61,434 nucleotides of DNA from Ramlibacter sp. (GCF_028291745.1 NZ_JAQGNQ010000016.1:1-61434), one strand, 5' to 3'. Positions 1 through 7,199 are shown, counted from the first letter of the stretch. Made by a program: numbers and translations. The notes: generated from the sequence alone by a model not told the origin.

Positions 1-59
1 GCCTCGGCCTGGCGGATGAACCCGATGATCTGCTCCTCGCTGAACCTGCTCTTCTTCAT
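1..59 (-). CDS. IS3-family transposase OrfA, N-terminal fragment (runs off window)
   Basis: The minus strand from 59 translates as MKKSRFSEEQIIGFIRQAEA, the usual N-terminus of the small OrfA of IS3-family elements. OrfA carries the helix-turn-helix that binds the element ends and is normally joined to OrfB by programmed frameshifting. Only about 20 codons are visible and the frame is open to the window edge. Whether the complete element is functional cannot be judged here. Confidence 0.8.
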   Translation of the reverse strand, partial: MKKSRFSEEQIIGFIRQAE

Positions 60-127
60 GCCCGTCATTCTCCTGGTTGACGGACTTCGCTAACTTCAGG
101 CTGGTACGGCAGGAGGGGAGCAGGTCA
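1..127 (-). mobile_element. End of an IS3-family insertion sequence (left end, cut by window)
   Basis: This segment is the upstream terminus of an insertion sequence read on the minus strand. The outermost bases at 127 begin TGACCTGCTCCCC on the minus strand, which has the TG...CA end format of IS3-family inverted repeats. A 5' leader follows, and then the start of the OrfA transposase at 59. The remainder of the element lies outside the window. A Rieske-type reading frame resumes just beyond the inferred terminus, so the element appears to have inserted into that gene. The exact boundary and any target duplication cannot be confirmed without the other end. Confidence 0.7.
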
Positions 128-128
128 T

Positions 129-497
129 TACCACGGCTTGCGCTTCAGCGGCGATGGGCATTGCCGCGGTACACCGGAGAAGTTGAGACTTGGAGAGGTT
201 GACTGCTTCACGATCTCATGTTTTCCAGTCGTCTCTCAAGATGGGCTGGTCTGGACATGCTTGATACCTGGAAGCGATGAGAAGGTTCCGAAACTTCTCG
301 GTCTCTCAGAGGATCGGGGGACGGGCGACGAAAAGCTGCCGCTAGCAGTTGGGGCTCGGGCGCGCTTCGATCGCAAGCCCCCAGGCAAAGTGGCCTCCGC
401 AGCGAGCTACTGCGATCCGCTTGAAAGCCTCGCACTCGAAGAGTGTCGCAGGCTGCTCCAAACGATGGGCCTGCAGGCGCATGTGGACCTTAGATGA
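129..497 (+). pseudogene. Rieske [2Fe-2S] oxygenase-type gene, 5' end removed by IS insertion
   Basis: Reading from 129 gives YHGLRFSGDGHCRGTP, then PVVSQDGLVW a little downstream. This matches the second half of a Rieske cluster-binding motif (C-P-x-H-G-W-R-F...G) and the following strand of aromatic ring-hydroxylating oxygenase alpha subunits. The first Cys-x-His half and any start codon would lie where the IS now sits. The frame closes at 497 after about 123 codons, with no catalytic mononuclear-iron domain. It is therefore read as a dead fragment. The exact oxygenase subfamily is not determinable. Confidence 0.6.
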
Positions 498-587
498 CTT
501 GCATGGCTGGGCGGATACCAAGGCGCGTTCGGTGAGTCGATGGAACCGGCCCATGAAGCACGGACCCGGTCTCTCTAGGATTCAAAG

Positions 588-1768
588 ATGAAGCTTTCAA
601 GGCGAGCTCAGACCACCTCTCCCTTCTTTGCGATGGACTTTGGAGAGCGTGCAGCTGCGCTCCAGGCGCAAGGGATCGATGTTGTCAAGCTTAGTATTGG
701 AGAGCCTGACTTCGGACCACCTCCTGCCGTGCTCAGCGCAGCGCACGCCGCGATCGAAGCTGGTGATTTAAGGTATACGCCAGCGCTAGGTTTGCCCGAG
801 CTGCGTAGTGCCATTGCAAACTTTACGCGACGACCCACAAGGTGGATATCTCGCCGAGTCGGGTCGTCGTCACAGCCGGGGCGTCGGCAGCGCTGCTTCT
901 GGTCACGGCTGCTCTCGTCGACCCGGGTGATGAGGTGATAGTGGGCGACCCCTCCTACCCGTGCAATCGGCAACTTCTAAGCAGTTTTGGTGCAACAGTC
1001 AAATTGGTCCCTACCGGTCCCTCGAGTCGCTTCCAGCTCGATCTGAGCGGCGTTCAGAAGAACTGGTCCGACCGGACGCGGGGGATGATGATCGCGAGCC
1101 CATCCAATCCTACCGGTACTTCAGTGCCAGCCCACGAGCTGAGCGTACTTTGTGACTGGGTGCGGAGCCTTGGCGCATGGCGAGTCGTCGACGAGATTTA
1201 TCTGAACCTCGGCGACCCTGACCAACAGGGCCGCGCCCCGCAGACCGTACTATCGTTCGACCGCGATGCCGTCGTGATCAACAGCTTTTCGAAGTACTTC
1301 GGAATGACGGGTTGGCGACTTGGGTGGTGCGTGGTGCCTCCGGGGATGGTGTCGGCAATAGAGCGCCTTGCGCAGAACTACTACATCTGTGCTTCGACGG
1401 TGGCGCAACGGGCTGCACTCGCATGCTTCTCCGTAGCGTCCCTCGAGGCTTGCGAGGCTCGTCGGATCGAGTTTGGTCGACGCCGGCGGCTTGTTCTTGA
1501 TGGCTTAGCGGAGCTCGGTATTCCAGTTCCGGTGCCGCCCGACGGCGCTTTCTATGTCTATCTGGACGTAAGCGGCACCGGGCTAACGTCTTGGCAGTTT
1601 TGTGAGCGGGCCCTGGTGGAGGCTCACGTTGCACTGACGCCGGGAAAGGATTTTGGCAATTTTGGCGCGGACACTTATGTGCGACTGTCGTACGCTGCTT
1701 CGATGGCAACTCTTCAGGAAGCGATCAGCCGGCTTGGACGGGCCAGGAGTGCGCTGAGGGCGGGCTGA
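588..1768 (+). pseudogene. Class I/II pyridoxal-phosphate aminotransferase with one frameshift
   Basis: Residues from 588 (SIGEPDFGPP, RYTPALGLPELR) are the N-terminal part of a fold-type I aminotransferase of the aspartate/alanine type. The frame then changes near 822-842 and continues as ISPSRVVVTAGASAAL to 1768. The C-terminal part keeps the PLP lysine in NSFSKYFGMTGWRLGW (Lys codon at 1292-1294), the SPSNPTGT motif and the VDEIY aspartate. Inserting one T in the short T run at 822-824 restores FYATTHKVDIS and a full-length protein of about 394 residues. This is either a recent frameshift or a base-calling error. The substrate is unknown. Confidence 0.75.
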
Positions 1769-1780
1769 GGCACGTCATTG

Positions 1781-2202
1781 CGTATCGGTGGCGGCAACCT
1801 GATCTCGGGCGCTCCATGGCCGTGAAGTCCATGTACCGGAAGGTGATCGGCATCGAGTGGAGCGGCGCGCCCTCAATGCCGCGCCCAGTTAAGGAAGAGG
1901 CAAGCGCGCGGTGCTGGCGAACGTCACGTCGGTTCTCGGTGGCCTCGTGGTGCGCCAGTCGGCGAGAACAACCGCTGGTCGTGCAGCGCTCCGTGGACGA
2001 GATCGTGCTGGTCCACGACAGCAAGATCTTCGACTCAGTCGTGTCGCCTATGGAGCGTTGCAAGCTGGTGACCGAAGGCGCCGCAGCGGCGACGATCGCC
2101 GCCTTGCGCACGGGCAAGGTGAACATCCCCAAGGGCACGAAGGCCGTGTGCGTGCTTAGCGGCGACAAGCTGAAGGTCAATCAGATCAAGTGCCTGAACT
2201 GA
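1781..2202 (+). pseudogene. Threonine/serine dehydratase-like C-terminal remnant (EutB-like?)
   Basis: Three reading frames together rebuild the C-terminal half of a fold-type II PLP dehydratase. They are GGGNLISG, the phosphate-binding glycine loop, at 1787-1810; MAVKSMYRKVIGIE from 1816 and LANVTSVLGGLVVRQ from 1914; and VDEIVLVHDSKIF onward to the VCVLSG strand and the stop at 2202. The N-terminal lysine domain is absent and at least two or three frameshifts interrupt what remains. The next gene is a DoeB-like deacylase, so the ancestor may have been EutB, the hydroxyectoine-utilisation dehydratase. That assignment is an inference from context. Confidence 0.6.
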
Positions 2203-2233
2203 AACTGTGGCGCGCAGGCGCAAGGAGGACGGC

Positions 2234-3250
2234 ATGAGCAGCGGCACCCAGGTCAAATCACAGGTCGGCACCGAGATCAACTTCGAACGCGACGGCATCC
2301 AGACCGGTTGCCTGAGCGTCCCGTATTCGCACGACCGGGACGCCTACGGCTACATCCCAGTGCCGCTGATGGTGGCCAGGAACGGCGAGGGGCCGACGGT
2401 GTTCCTAAGCGGCGCGAACCACGGTGACGAATACGAGGGTTCGATCGCCATCATGCACCTGATGCGCGAGTTGAAGCTGGAGCACCTGCGCGGTCGCCTG
2501 ATCCTCATCCCGGCGCTGAACTTCCCCGCGTACCTGAATGGCACGCGGACGTCGCCGGTCGACGGCGGCAACCTGAATCGGCTGTTTCCTGGCGATCCTA
2601 ATGGAACTCCGACGCAGATGATCGCGCACTACATCGAGACGGAGTTGATGCCGAAGGCCGACTACATCGTCGACTTCCATGCTGGCGGCACGACGATGGA
2701 CTACCTGCCGATGCTGTTCGTGAACCGTCCCAAGGATGCCGCGGCCAGCGACCGGACCGAGCAGCTGATCGAAGCCTTCGGCGCGCCCCGCGTGATGTAC
2801 ATGGACGAGATCGAAACCGAAGTTATGATCAGTTCGGCGGCGCGCAAGAACCAAACCTTTTTCGCCACCGGCGAATTCGGCGGCAAGGGCACGGTGAGCA
2901 AGGAAGGCCTCGCCATCGTGGAACGCGGCATCCGCGGGCTGCTGGCGACGCTTGGCGTGGTGCCTGCGCTCGCACCGAAGGACCGCCCTGCGCCCAGCCG
3001 GCGCTACTCCTTCCGCACCGAGAATTACATCTTCGCGCTGGTGCCCGGGATCTTCGAGCCCACCTTCGAGCTCGGTGACGAGGTCAGGGCAGACGACCTG
3101 GCCGGATACATCCACGATCCGTACCGCCCCTGGGCGGAACCGGAGCGCGTGCTGTTCCGCGCCAATGGACTGGCCGTGATGAAGCGCACCCTTGCCCGCG
3201 TCGACGCGGGCACCTGCCTGGGCCACCTTGCGCAGGAAGAAAACCGCTAG
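2234..3250 (+). CDS. Succinylglutamate desuccinylase/aspartoacylase-family zinc deacylase, DoeB-like
   Basis: This 338-residue protein has the zinc carboxypeptidase-like fold of the AstE/AspA family. NHGDEYEG supplies the first zinc His and Glu, DFHAGG supplies the second zinc His, and GGNLNR is the family substrate strand. The overall motif order resembles DoeB (EutE), which removes acetate from N-alpha-acetyl-L-2,4-diaminobutyrate during ectoine breakdown. A strong AAGGAGG ribosome-binding site lies 7 bases before the ATG at 2234, which fixes the start. It follows a broken EutB-like dehydratase, consistent with a former hydroxyectoine operon. No doeA or eutC is visible, so the actual substrate remains uncertain. 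Confidence 0.7.
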   Translation: MSSGTQVKSQVGTEINFERDGIQTGCLSVPYSHDRDAYGYIPVPLMVARNGEGPTVFLSGANHGDEYEGSIAIMHLMRELKLEHLRGRLILIPALNFPAYLNGTRTSPVDGGNLNRLFPGDPNGTPTQMIAHYIETELMPKADYIVDFHAGGTTMDYLPMLFVNRPKDAAASDRTEQLIEAFGAPRVMYMDEIETEVMISSAARKNQTFFATGEFGGKGTVSKEGLAIVERGIRGLLATLGVVPALAPKDRPAPSRRYSFRTENYIFALVPGIFEPTFELGDEVRADDLAGYIHDPYRPWAEPERVLFRANGLAVMKRTLARVDAGTCLGHLAQEENR

Positions 3251-3515
3251 TCCGCAGTCGACGCCTTCATGGTTGCTCCTGGCGTGCGTGGATCGTATCG
3301 GGAATTATCGCCACCACCACTCCCCAGGTCCCGCTCCAAGGCTTGCCGCAAGCACTCACATCCGATGTGCGTTTAGGTCGCCGGTCAGCAGCGGCGACGT
3401 ATGATGCGCGAATGTCCACTCCTGGCGCAGCTTCCGAACGTGCGGAAGAAACTCTTGAAGCAGTGTGAGCGTCCAGCCATCCCACCTTGTTTTGGGATGA
3501 CGCGCCAGTGACGAT
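3251..3515. other. Intergenic stretch without a supportable gene
   Basis: No open frame here has a convincing start, ribosome-binding site or recognisable motif. A short stem, ATCCCA...TGGGAT, sits around 3479-3499. The segment lies between the DoeB-like gene and an IS66 remnant and probably consists of mobile-element debris and the former downstream flank of the deacylase gene. Confidence 0.4.
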
Positions 3516-3542
3516 GGTGTCCACCTAAAAGAGGTGGACACC
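3516..3542. repeat. 11-bp perfect palindrome in front of the IS66 TnpA stub
   Basis: GGTGTCCACCT at 3516-3526 and AGGTGGACACC at 3532-3542 are exact inverted repeats separated by AAAAG. The palindrome ends one base before the ATG of the TnpA-like fragment. It may be an element terminus, an operator or a transcript hairpin. No other copy was seen in the window. Confidence 0.6.
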
Positions 3543-3543
3543 A

Positions 3544-3660
3544 ATGCAATCCCAAACATCCCAAACCCCGAGCCGACGCAGTCACGGCGTGAAGTTCAAG
3601 ACCGCCGTGTTGGCTGCATGCCGCGAGCCTGGCGCGTCGGTGGCGGCAGTGGCCCAGGCC
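3544..3660 (+). pseudogene. IS66-family TnpA (accessory transposase) N-terminal stub
   Basis: The ATG at 3544 opens a frame containing GVKFKTAVLAACREPGASVA, the typical N-terminal helix-turn-helix region of the small TnpA protein of IS66-family elements. Similarity stops after about 39 codons (AAVAQA), where the expected HGLN continuation is lost and the frame reads into unrelated sequence. TnpB and the large DDE TnpC are absent. It is a truncated relic. Confidence 0.65.
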
Positions 3661-3691
3661 ACGCGAGGACTCAGCCTCTCACGACAGCGGT

Positions 3692-3982
3692 CTACCTGCT
3701 CTTCCCGGCTTGCCGGGCGGACCAGTTCGCATAGTTCGTCCGCGCGCGCGCATCGAGTTTCAAACCGCGCGCCGCGCACCACTCCGGAAAATCATTTGGG
3801 TCCAGGTAGGCCAGCACCACCCGTATCCCCCTCATTTCGAACTGTCTCTTCGCCGCTTCGGCTTTCGACAGCCACGCTTCGTAGCGCGGAGAAATGGCCT
3901 GACTATCCTCGAACATCGATCGCATTTCGTCGAAGGACTCGCGACGAAACCACGCAAGTCCTGCCAAGCGAACTGGCTCCAC
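3692..3982 (-). CDS. Small conserved hypothetical protein (WFRRE-type)
   Basis: This 96-residue protein opens with a GTG codon at 3982. It contains LAWFRRESFDEMRSMFEDS, a central SKAEAAKRQFEMRGIRV helix and LDPNDFPEWCAARG near the C-terminus. From memory, this pattern recurs in short uncharacterised proteobacterial proteins with a W-F-R-R-E start and a D-P-x-x-F-x-x-W-C end. It has no signal peptide or membrane segment. It sits alone between mobile-element debris and the TPR/HEPN pair. Its function is unknown. Confidence 0.6.
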   Translation of the reverse strand: MEPVRLAGLAWFRRESFDEMRSMFEDSQAISPRYEAWLSKAEAAKRQFEMRGIRVVLAYLDPNDFPEWCAARGLKLDARARTNYANWSARQAGKSR

Positions 3983-4218
3983 ATCCCACCTCCGGTCGTA
4001 TGCCTACGAAACCATCGTAGCGGTGTTCGCCCAAGGCGGCACACGCCAGACTCTTACCCGGGCAGGGCAGAAGCCGGCCACGGGGCGGTATAACCTCGGC
4101 ACGATGACGCCCACCAGCCCCGGCACTTTCCTCTACGCCAGCTTTCCCGACGAGATGCCGCAACGCTGCCACAGTCCTCGGATTTCGCTCGGCGGTCAGT
4201 GGCCGGTACACTGTGCCC

Positions 4219-5013
4219 ATGGACACGCCGCGCCCTGAAGTCGATAGTCAGATCCTGGATGAGATCTCCGGGCTGATGGAGCACGGCCGGCCGGATGAGC
4301 TGACCCTGCGCAGGCTCGACCGCCGGGCCGAGCAGCTGATGCGCACCGACAGGCCGGACTTAGGGTGGGTGGCGCGAGCTGCTGTCGCCGCGTTCGCGTG
4401 GGACGTTGGCGCGGTCGAAGACATCTCTCGGCGTGCGCGGCAAGCATTTGGGCGGAATGCAGTGCAAATTGCGAACCTTTCGGTGTCCCATAAGCACGTG
4501 AACCTCATGGACCAAGCCGTGGAGTATGCCCGCGAGGCTACTGAGATAGCTCCTGGTGATGCCACGATCATGGATCACTTGCTCCAGGGGTTGGCGCTGA
4601 GTGGCCGTTGGAGCGAAGCACTTGCGATCTCGCGAGAGTTCATCCAACGCGTTGGCCCTACGCATGCTGGTCCCGTCGCTACTGAAATCGAAGCGGCATT
4701 CCCAATGCGACTCGACTGGCTTGCCCAGGCCGGTGTAAGTGAAGAGCAGCTGCAGTTCGAACTCCGTGAAGCGTGGGCCGCAATGCGAGAAGCACAGGTG
4801 CGCTCCGCTGGCGAGCAGTCTTGGTTCGAGGAGGATTGGGAAGGCGGCAGCGGGACGTTCTGTGTGCGCATCCAATTCCCTGGTGACATTGACCTAGAGA
4901 TGCGGCTCGGATCGCTCTTGGGCCCGCGCCTCGCGCAGCTCCCGCACTGGGACCCCACTCGCTTGAGCGTGGATTTCGCTTATCACCGGGAAGATGCCGA
5001 CGCAACCGCCTGA
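4219..5013 (+). CDS. Hypothetical protein with TPR-like helical repeats, first gene of a pair
   Basis: This 264-residue soluble protein is probably mostly helical. Residues around 80-150 (AVEYAREATEIAPGDATIMD, ALSGRWSEALAISREFI) resemble one or two degenerate tetratricopeptide repeats. The C-terminal third is acidic with a WFEEDWEGGSG segment. GTG at 4213 is an alternative start; ATG at 4219 was preferred although no clear ribosome-binding site is present. Base composition is visibly less GC-rich than the core genes. The stop overlaps the next gene, a HEPN-like protein, by 20 bases, so the two are probably translated together. No function can be assigned. Confidence 0.6.
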   Translation: MDTPRPEVDSQILDEISGLMEHGRPDELTLRRLDRRAEQLMRTDRPDLGWVARAAVAAFAWDVGAVEDISRRARQAFGRNAVQIANLSVSHKHVNLMDQAVEYAREATEIAPGDATIMDHLLQGLALSGRWSEALAISREFIQRVGPTHAGPVATEIEAAFPMRLDWLAQAGVSEEQLQFELREAWAAMREAQVRSAGEQSWFEEDWEGGSGTFCVRIQFPGDIDLEMRLGSLLGPRLAQLPHWDPTRLSVDFAYHREDADATA

Positions 5014-5500
5014 GATTCTCGCGTTGGCCGGTCGAATCCGGGATGCGAACCCTGACGAGTGCGGCAGACGAAGCGCCGCCTCCCGCGCATATTACGCGGC
5101 ACTTCTGCACACTGAGGGGCTGCTTGGGAAGGCGCAGCGTCGGCCGCAGGGCCAGCCTGACTCAAGCCACGAGCAGATTATCAGAGCAGCCCTTCAGCGC
5201 AGCTCCTCGGGCGGAGCCGCAGGCGCTGCAGCAGCGAATTTCGCCCGGGAGTTGGCCAGAATGCGGGTGGAGCGAAACCGCGCCGATTACCGCTTACAGG
5301 AGACTTTCTCTGAAGCGAACTGCCGGGACATGTTCATCAGATCGAACAGCGTGATGCGTAACCTGCTCGCACTCGGCGACCCTCCGCCTGTCGCAGAAGC
5401 CCCAGCCGGCGGCGGCGGCAACGCGGGCACGTCTTCGTCGCCGGGTCCGGGCTCGCCACCGCCAACGGGGCCCCGACCACCGCTGAAGCGCATCCAGTAA
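4994..5500 (+). CDS. HEPN-like helical protein, second gene of a pair
   Basis: The 168-residue product carries SRAYYAALLHTEGLL near residues 29-43 and RVERNRADYRL near residues 92-102. These correspond to the two signature helices of HEPN-type (UPF0332-like) proteins. The canonical catalytic RX4-6H histidine is replaced by the R-x-x-A-D-Y variant. The last 40 residues are a low-complexity Pro/Gly-rich tail. HEPN proteins are often RNases or partners in toxin-antitoxin and defence modules. The partner here is the overlapping TPR-like gene rather than a nucleotidyltransferase. A defensive or toxic role is only inferred. Confidence 0.55.
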   Translation: MPTQPPEILALAGRIRDANPDECGRRSAASRAYYAALLHTEGLLGKAQRRPQGQPDSSHEQIIRAALQRSSSGGAAGAAAANFARELARMRVERNRADYRLQETFSEANCRDMFIRSNSVMRNLLALGDPPPVAEAPAGGGGNAGTSSSPGPGSPPPTGPRPPLKRIQ

Positions 5501-5663
5501 GCCTACGCGGCGCGGCCTACTCAGGGTTGCACCGGGTTCGGCCGTCTCAGTGACGCATCGAGCACAGTGACGTGGCCGCCCAACGGCCGGCCGACTGCCA
5601 GGCCTCGCCTAGCGGTGATGCACAGCGGAGCCAACGAGAGAGTTGGCTCGGAGGAAATTTGGT

Positions 5664-6189
5664 ATGGAGACGCTCGCCGCACTCGGTTGGCTCGTGGCCG
5701 GTGCCCTGGCTGCACGTGTGTTCTGGCCAGGCCTCACCGGCGATCGTCTTCATCGCGCTCTGGTACGAGTTCTCGTTCACCACAGCGCTTGTGGTTTGCG
5801 CCTGCCTGCTCGTGATCGGCTTCATCGGCCTGTACATGGCCAGGGACAGCGACTCTGATGACGATTCGACGACGATCACCATCAGGAAGCGTGAGCGCAA
5901 AAGCGGCGGAAAGAATAGCGCGGTTCCTGTCCGGATCGAGCCTCGCATCACCTACGTTGATGGCAAGGGAGAAACCACGACTCGCGACATTCGAACGATC
6001 AAGTACACAGTGGGATCCCCCGGTCGCATCTATGCGTATTGCAAGCGGGCGAAAGCCAACAGGACCTTTCGCACCGACCGGGTTCGCGAAGCGATCGACC
6101 TGGAGACCGGCGAGGTCATCGGGACGTTGCCAGGGTATATGCAAGCCAAGATCGAGCGCCCACAGATCGAAGCGGCCGCGGCGCAGTGA
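5664..6189 (+). CDS. Membrane-anchored hypothetical protein with an apparent frameshift
   Basis: An ATG at 5664, preceded by GAGGAAATT, begins METLAALGWLVAGALAARVF, a likely first membrane segment. The coherent reading then moves to another frame at about 5725-5745 and continues as SPAIVFIALWYEF, a second hydrophobic segment (ALVVCACLLVIGFIGLYMA) and a charged cytoplasmic domain ending at 6189. That domain contains YTVGSPGRIYAYCKRA, RTFRTDRV and DLETGEVIG. Either the gene carries a single-base frameshift, or translation starts inside the second frame at a weak GTG. The function is unknown. Confidence 0.5.
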
Positions 6190-6194
6190 TGCGC

Positions 6195-6445
6195 GTCACG
6201 TGCGCCATGTGCGGCCTTCCTGCCAGCCCTGGCGCTCGTCGACCACGTGCGGCCCACCAGGCAGGCTGGCCAGCAGCTGCGCGATCTCGGGGAACCACTT
6301 TGGTGCAGTCGACGCCGCTCTTCGTGCGCACTTCGGTCGGGCCGCCGCCAGCGCGCGCCATGCAACCGATAGCCGTCGTACTTCACCTCGTAGATCCCAC
6401 TCGGCGTGTGTGAAGGGCTTGCCGCCCTCCGTGGCAAGCAATGGG
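6195..6445 (-). pseudogene. ATP-dependent DNA ligase fragment with several frameshifts
   Basis: Three minus-strand frames join into the start of an ATP-dependent DNA ligase. They are ATEGGKPFTHAEW; then YEVKYDGYRL at about 6365-6390, which holds the adenylated-lysine motif K-x-D-G; then RAGGGPTEVRTKSGVDCTK; then KWFPEIAQLLASLPGGPHVVDE. At least three indels separate the pieces, and the rest of the adenylation and OB-fold domains is missing. This is a dead relic of a LigD-like or stand-alone ligase, which are often carried on plasmids and islands in this group. Confidence 0.7.
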
Positions 6446-6467
6446 CGGCGGGAGGCCCGCATCACGC

Positions 6468-6701
6468 CTACAGAATATTCGCGGCGATGGCTTTGGGGAT
6501 CCCGCGTTGCTCGGCGGACCAGATCGCGTCCCTTTGTGGGATCAGCATCAGTTCTCGGCAGGCCGTGCACTGGAAAAGTCGCCTCCCTGGCAGCAGGCGC
6601 ATCCAGCCCGCCCGATGCAGCCGGTCCAAGCGTCCGGCGTCGCACTTGCAGACGGCGAACCTCAGGGCAGGTCTACGAGCGATTCGTTCGGCGGCGCGCA
6701 T
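6468..6701 (-). CDS. Small zinc-ribbon-like hypothetical protein
   Basis: This 77-residue product contains the Cys pairs VCKC and CTAC separated by LHRAGWMRLLPGRRLF. That layout is the C-x-C...R-x-W-x-R-L-L-P-G...C-x-x-C pattern of short single zinc-ribbon proteins of unknown function. Its ATG at 6701 lies close to the next upstream minus-strand gene. There is no signal peptide. Small size and the degraded neighbourhood keep confidence modest. Confidence 0.5.
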   Translation of the reverse strand: MRAAERIARRPALRFAVCKCDAGRLDRLHRAGWMRLLPGRRLFQCTACRELMLIPQRDAIWSAEQRGIPKAIAANIL

Positions 6702-6709
6702 GGCTGAGC

Positions 6710-6934
6710 TTATACGCGCTCCGCGTGCTCGGCCCCCCAGTGCAAGTACCGAGACTTCCCGTGGTTGTAGGAGCTCAGGCGGTAGGTGATGCGAACGGCG
6801 CCCACCGTCGGCACGAAGAGCACGACCTGGTGCTCGGGCTGGCCAGCTTGGTCGGGGCCGGCCGGTGGCAGCTCGGAGCTGGCACCGCCCACGCAGTGCC
6901 CGGGGACCAGGGCGAGGATGCCGTTGTCAGCCAT
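6710..6934 (-). CDS. Small hypothetical protein
   Basis: The product is 74 residues from the ATG at 6934 (MADNGILALVPGHC); an ATG 15 bases upstream is an alternative. The C-terminal half, VVLFVPTVGAVRITYR then YNHGKSRYLHWGAEHAE, looks like a beta-rich folded segment with an aromatic end. It is only 8 bases upstream of the zinc-ribbon gene on the same strand, so the two may be co-transcribed. No function is recognised. Confidence 0.45.
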   Translation of the reverse strand: MADNGILALVPGHCVGGASSELPPAGPDQAGQPEHQVVLFVPTVGAVRITYRLSSYNHGKSRYLHWGAEHAERV

Positions 6935-6997
6935 ATCAGATGATCCCAAGGCAAGCGGTGGCGTACTGTCACCGGACTGTCACCAGCGTCACAATGA

Positions 6998-7032
6998 AAA
7001 GAGCCCGCTATCGTTTCCGTAGCAGGCTCTTT
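6998..7032. terminator. Hairpin between the accessory block and tRNA-Lys
   Basis: AAAGAGCCCGCTA and TAGCAGGCTCTTT form a 13-bp stem with one mismatch around an 11-base loop. The T/A-rich foot is compatible with rho-independent termination in either direction. It lies directly downstream of the 3' end of tRNA-Lys, so it most likely ends that transcript. Confidence 0.6.
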
Positions 7033-7051
7033 ATGTCTCACAAAGGCAAGT

Positions 7052-7127
7052 TGGTAGGACGTGCGGGGCTCGAACCTGCGACCAACGGATTAAAAGTCCG
7101 CTGCTCTACCAACTGAGCTAACGTCCC
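7052..7127 (-). tRNA. tRNA-Lys (anticodon TTT)
   Basis: The minus strand gives a 76-base cloverleaf with GGGACGT/ACGTCCT acceptor strands (one G-T pair at the tip), TAGCTCAGTTGGTAGAGCA in the D arm, GACTTTTAATC in the anticodon loop, GGTTCGAGCC in the T arm and an encoded CCA end. The anticodon is TTT, decoding lysine. The 3' end faces the accessory region at 1-7050, the usual polarity for integration of islands into tRNA genes. Confidence 0.95.
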
Positions 7128-7159
7128 AACCGGTATTTGCCACTGCTTGCACAGCAGCA

Positions 7160-7184
7160 AAGCCCGCGATTATAGCGGGCTTTC
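7160..7184 (-). promoter_or_regulatory. tcdA terminator hairpin overlapping a tRNA-Lys -10 element
   Basis: On the minus strand AGCCCGC and GCGGGCT form a stem followed by a short T run, a plausible end for tcdA. The loop contains TATAAT (7169-7174 reversed), a perfect -10 hexamer about 42 bases before the tRNA 5' end. Terminator and promoter thus share the same bases. A good -35 element is not evident; the upstream DNA is a tandem CTTTCCCGGG repeat. Confidence 0.45.
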
Positions 7185-7199
7185 CCGGGCTTTCCCGGG

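Noticed and set aside
1..7050. Complete integrative element with integrase and att sites
   Set aside because: No tyrosine or serine integrase and no repeat of the tRNA-Lys 3' end were found within the window. Only a possible island edge can be claimed.
6974..7113. Plus-strand frame ending GRAGLEPATNGLKVRCSTN over the tRNA-Lys
   Set aside because: This peptide is the well-known spurious translation of the antisense of a tRNA gene.
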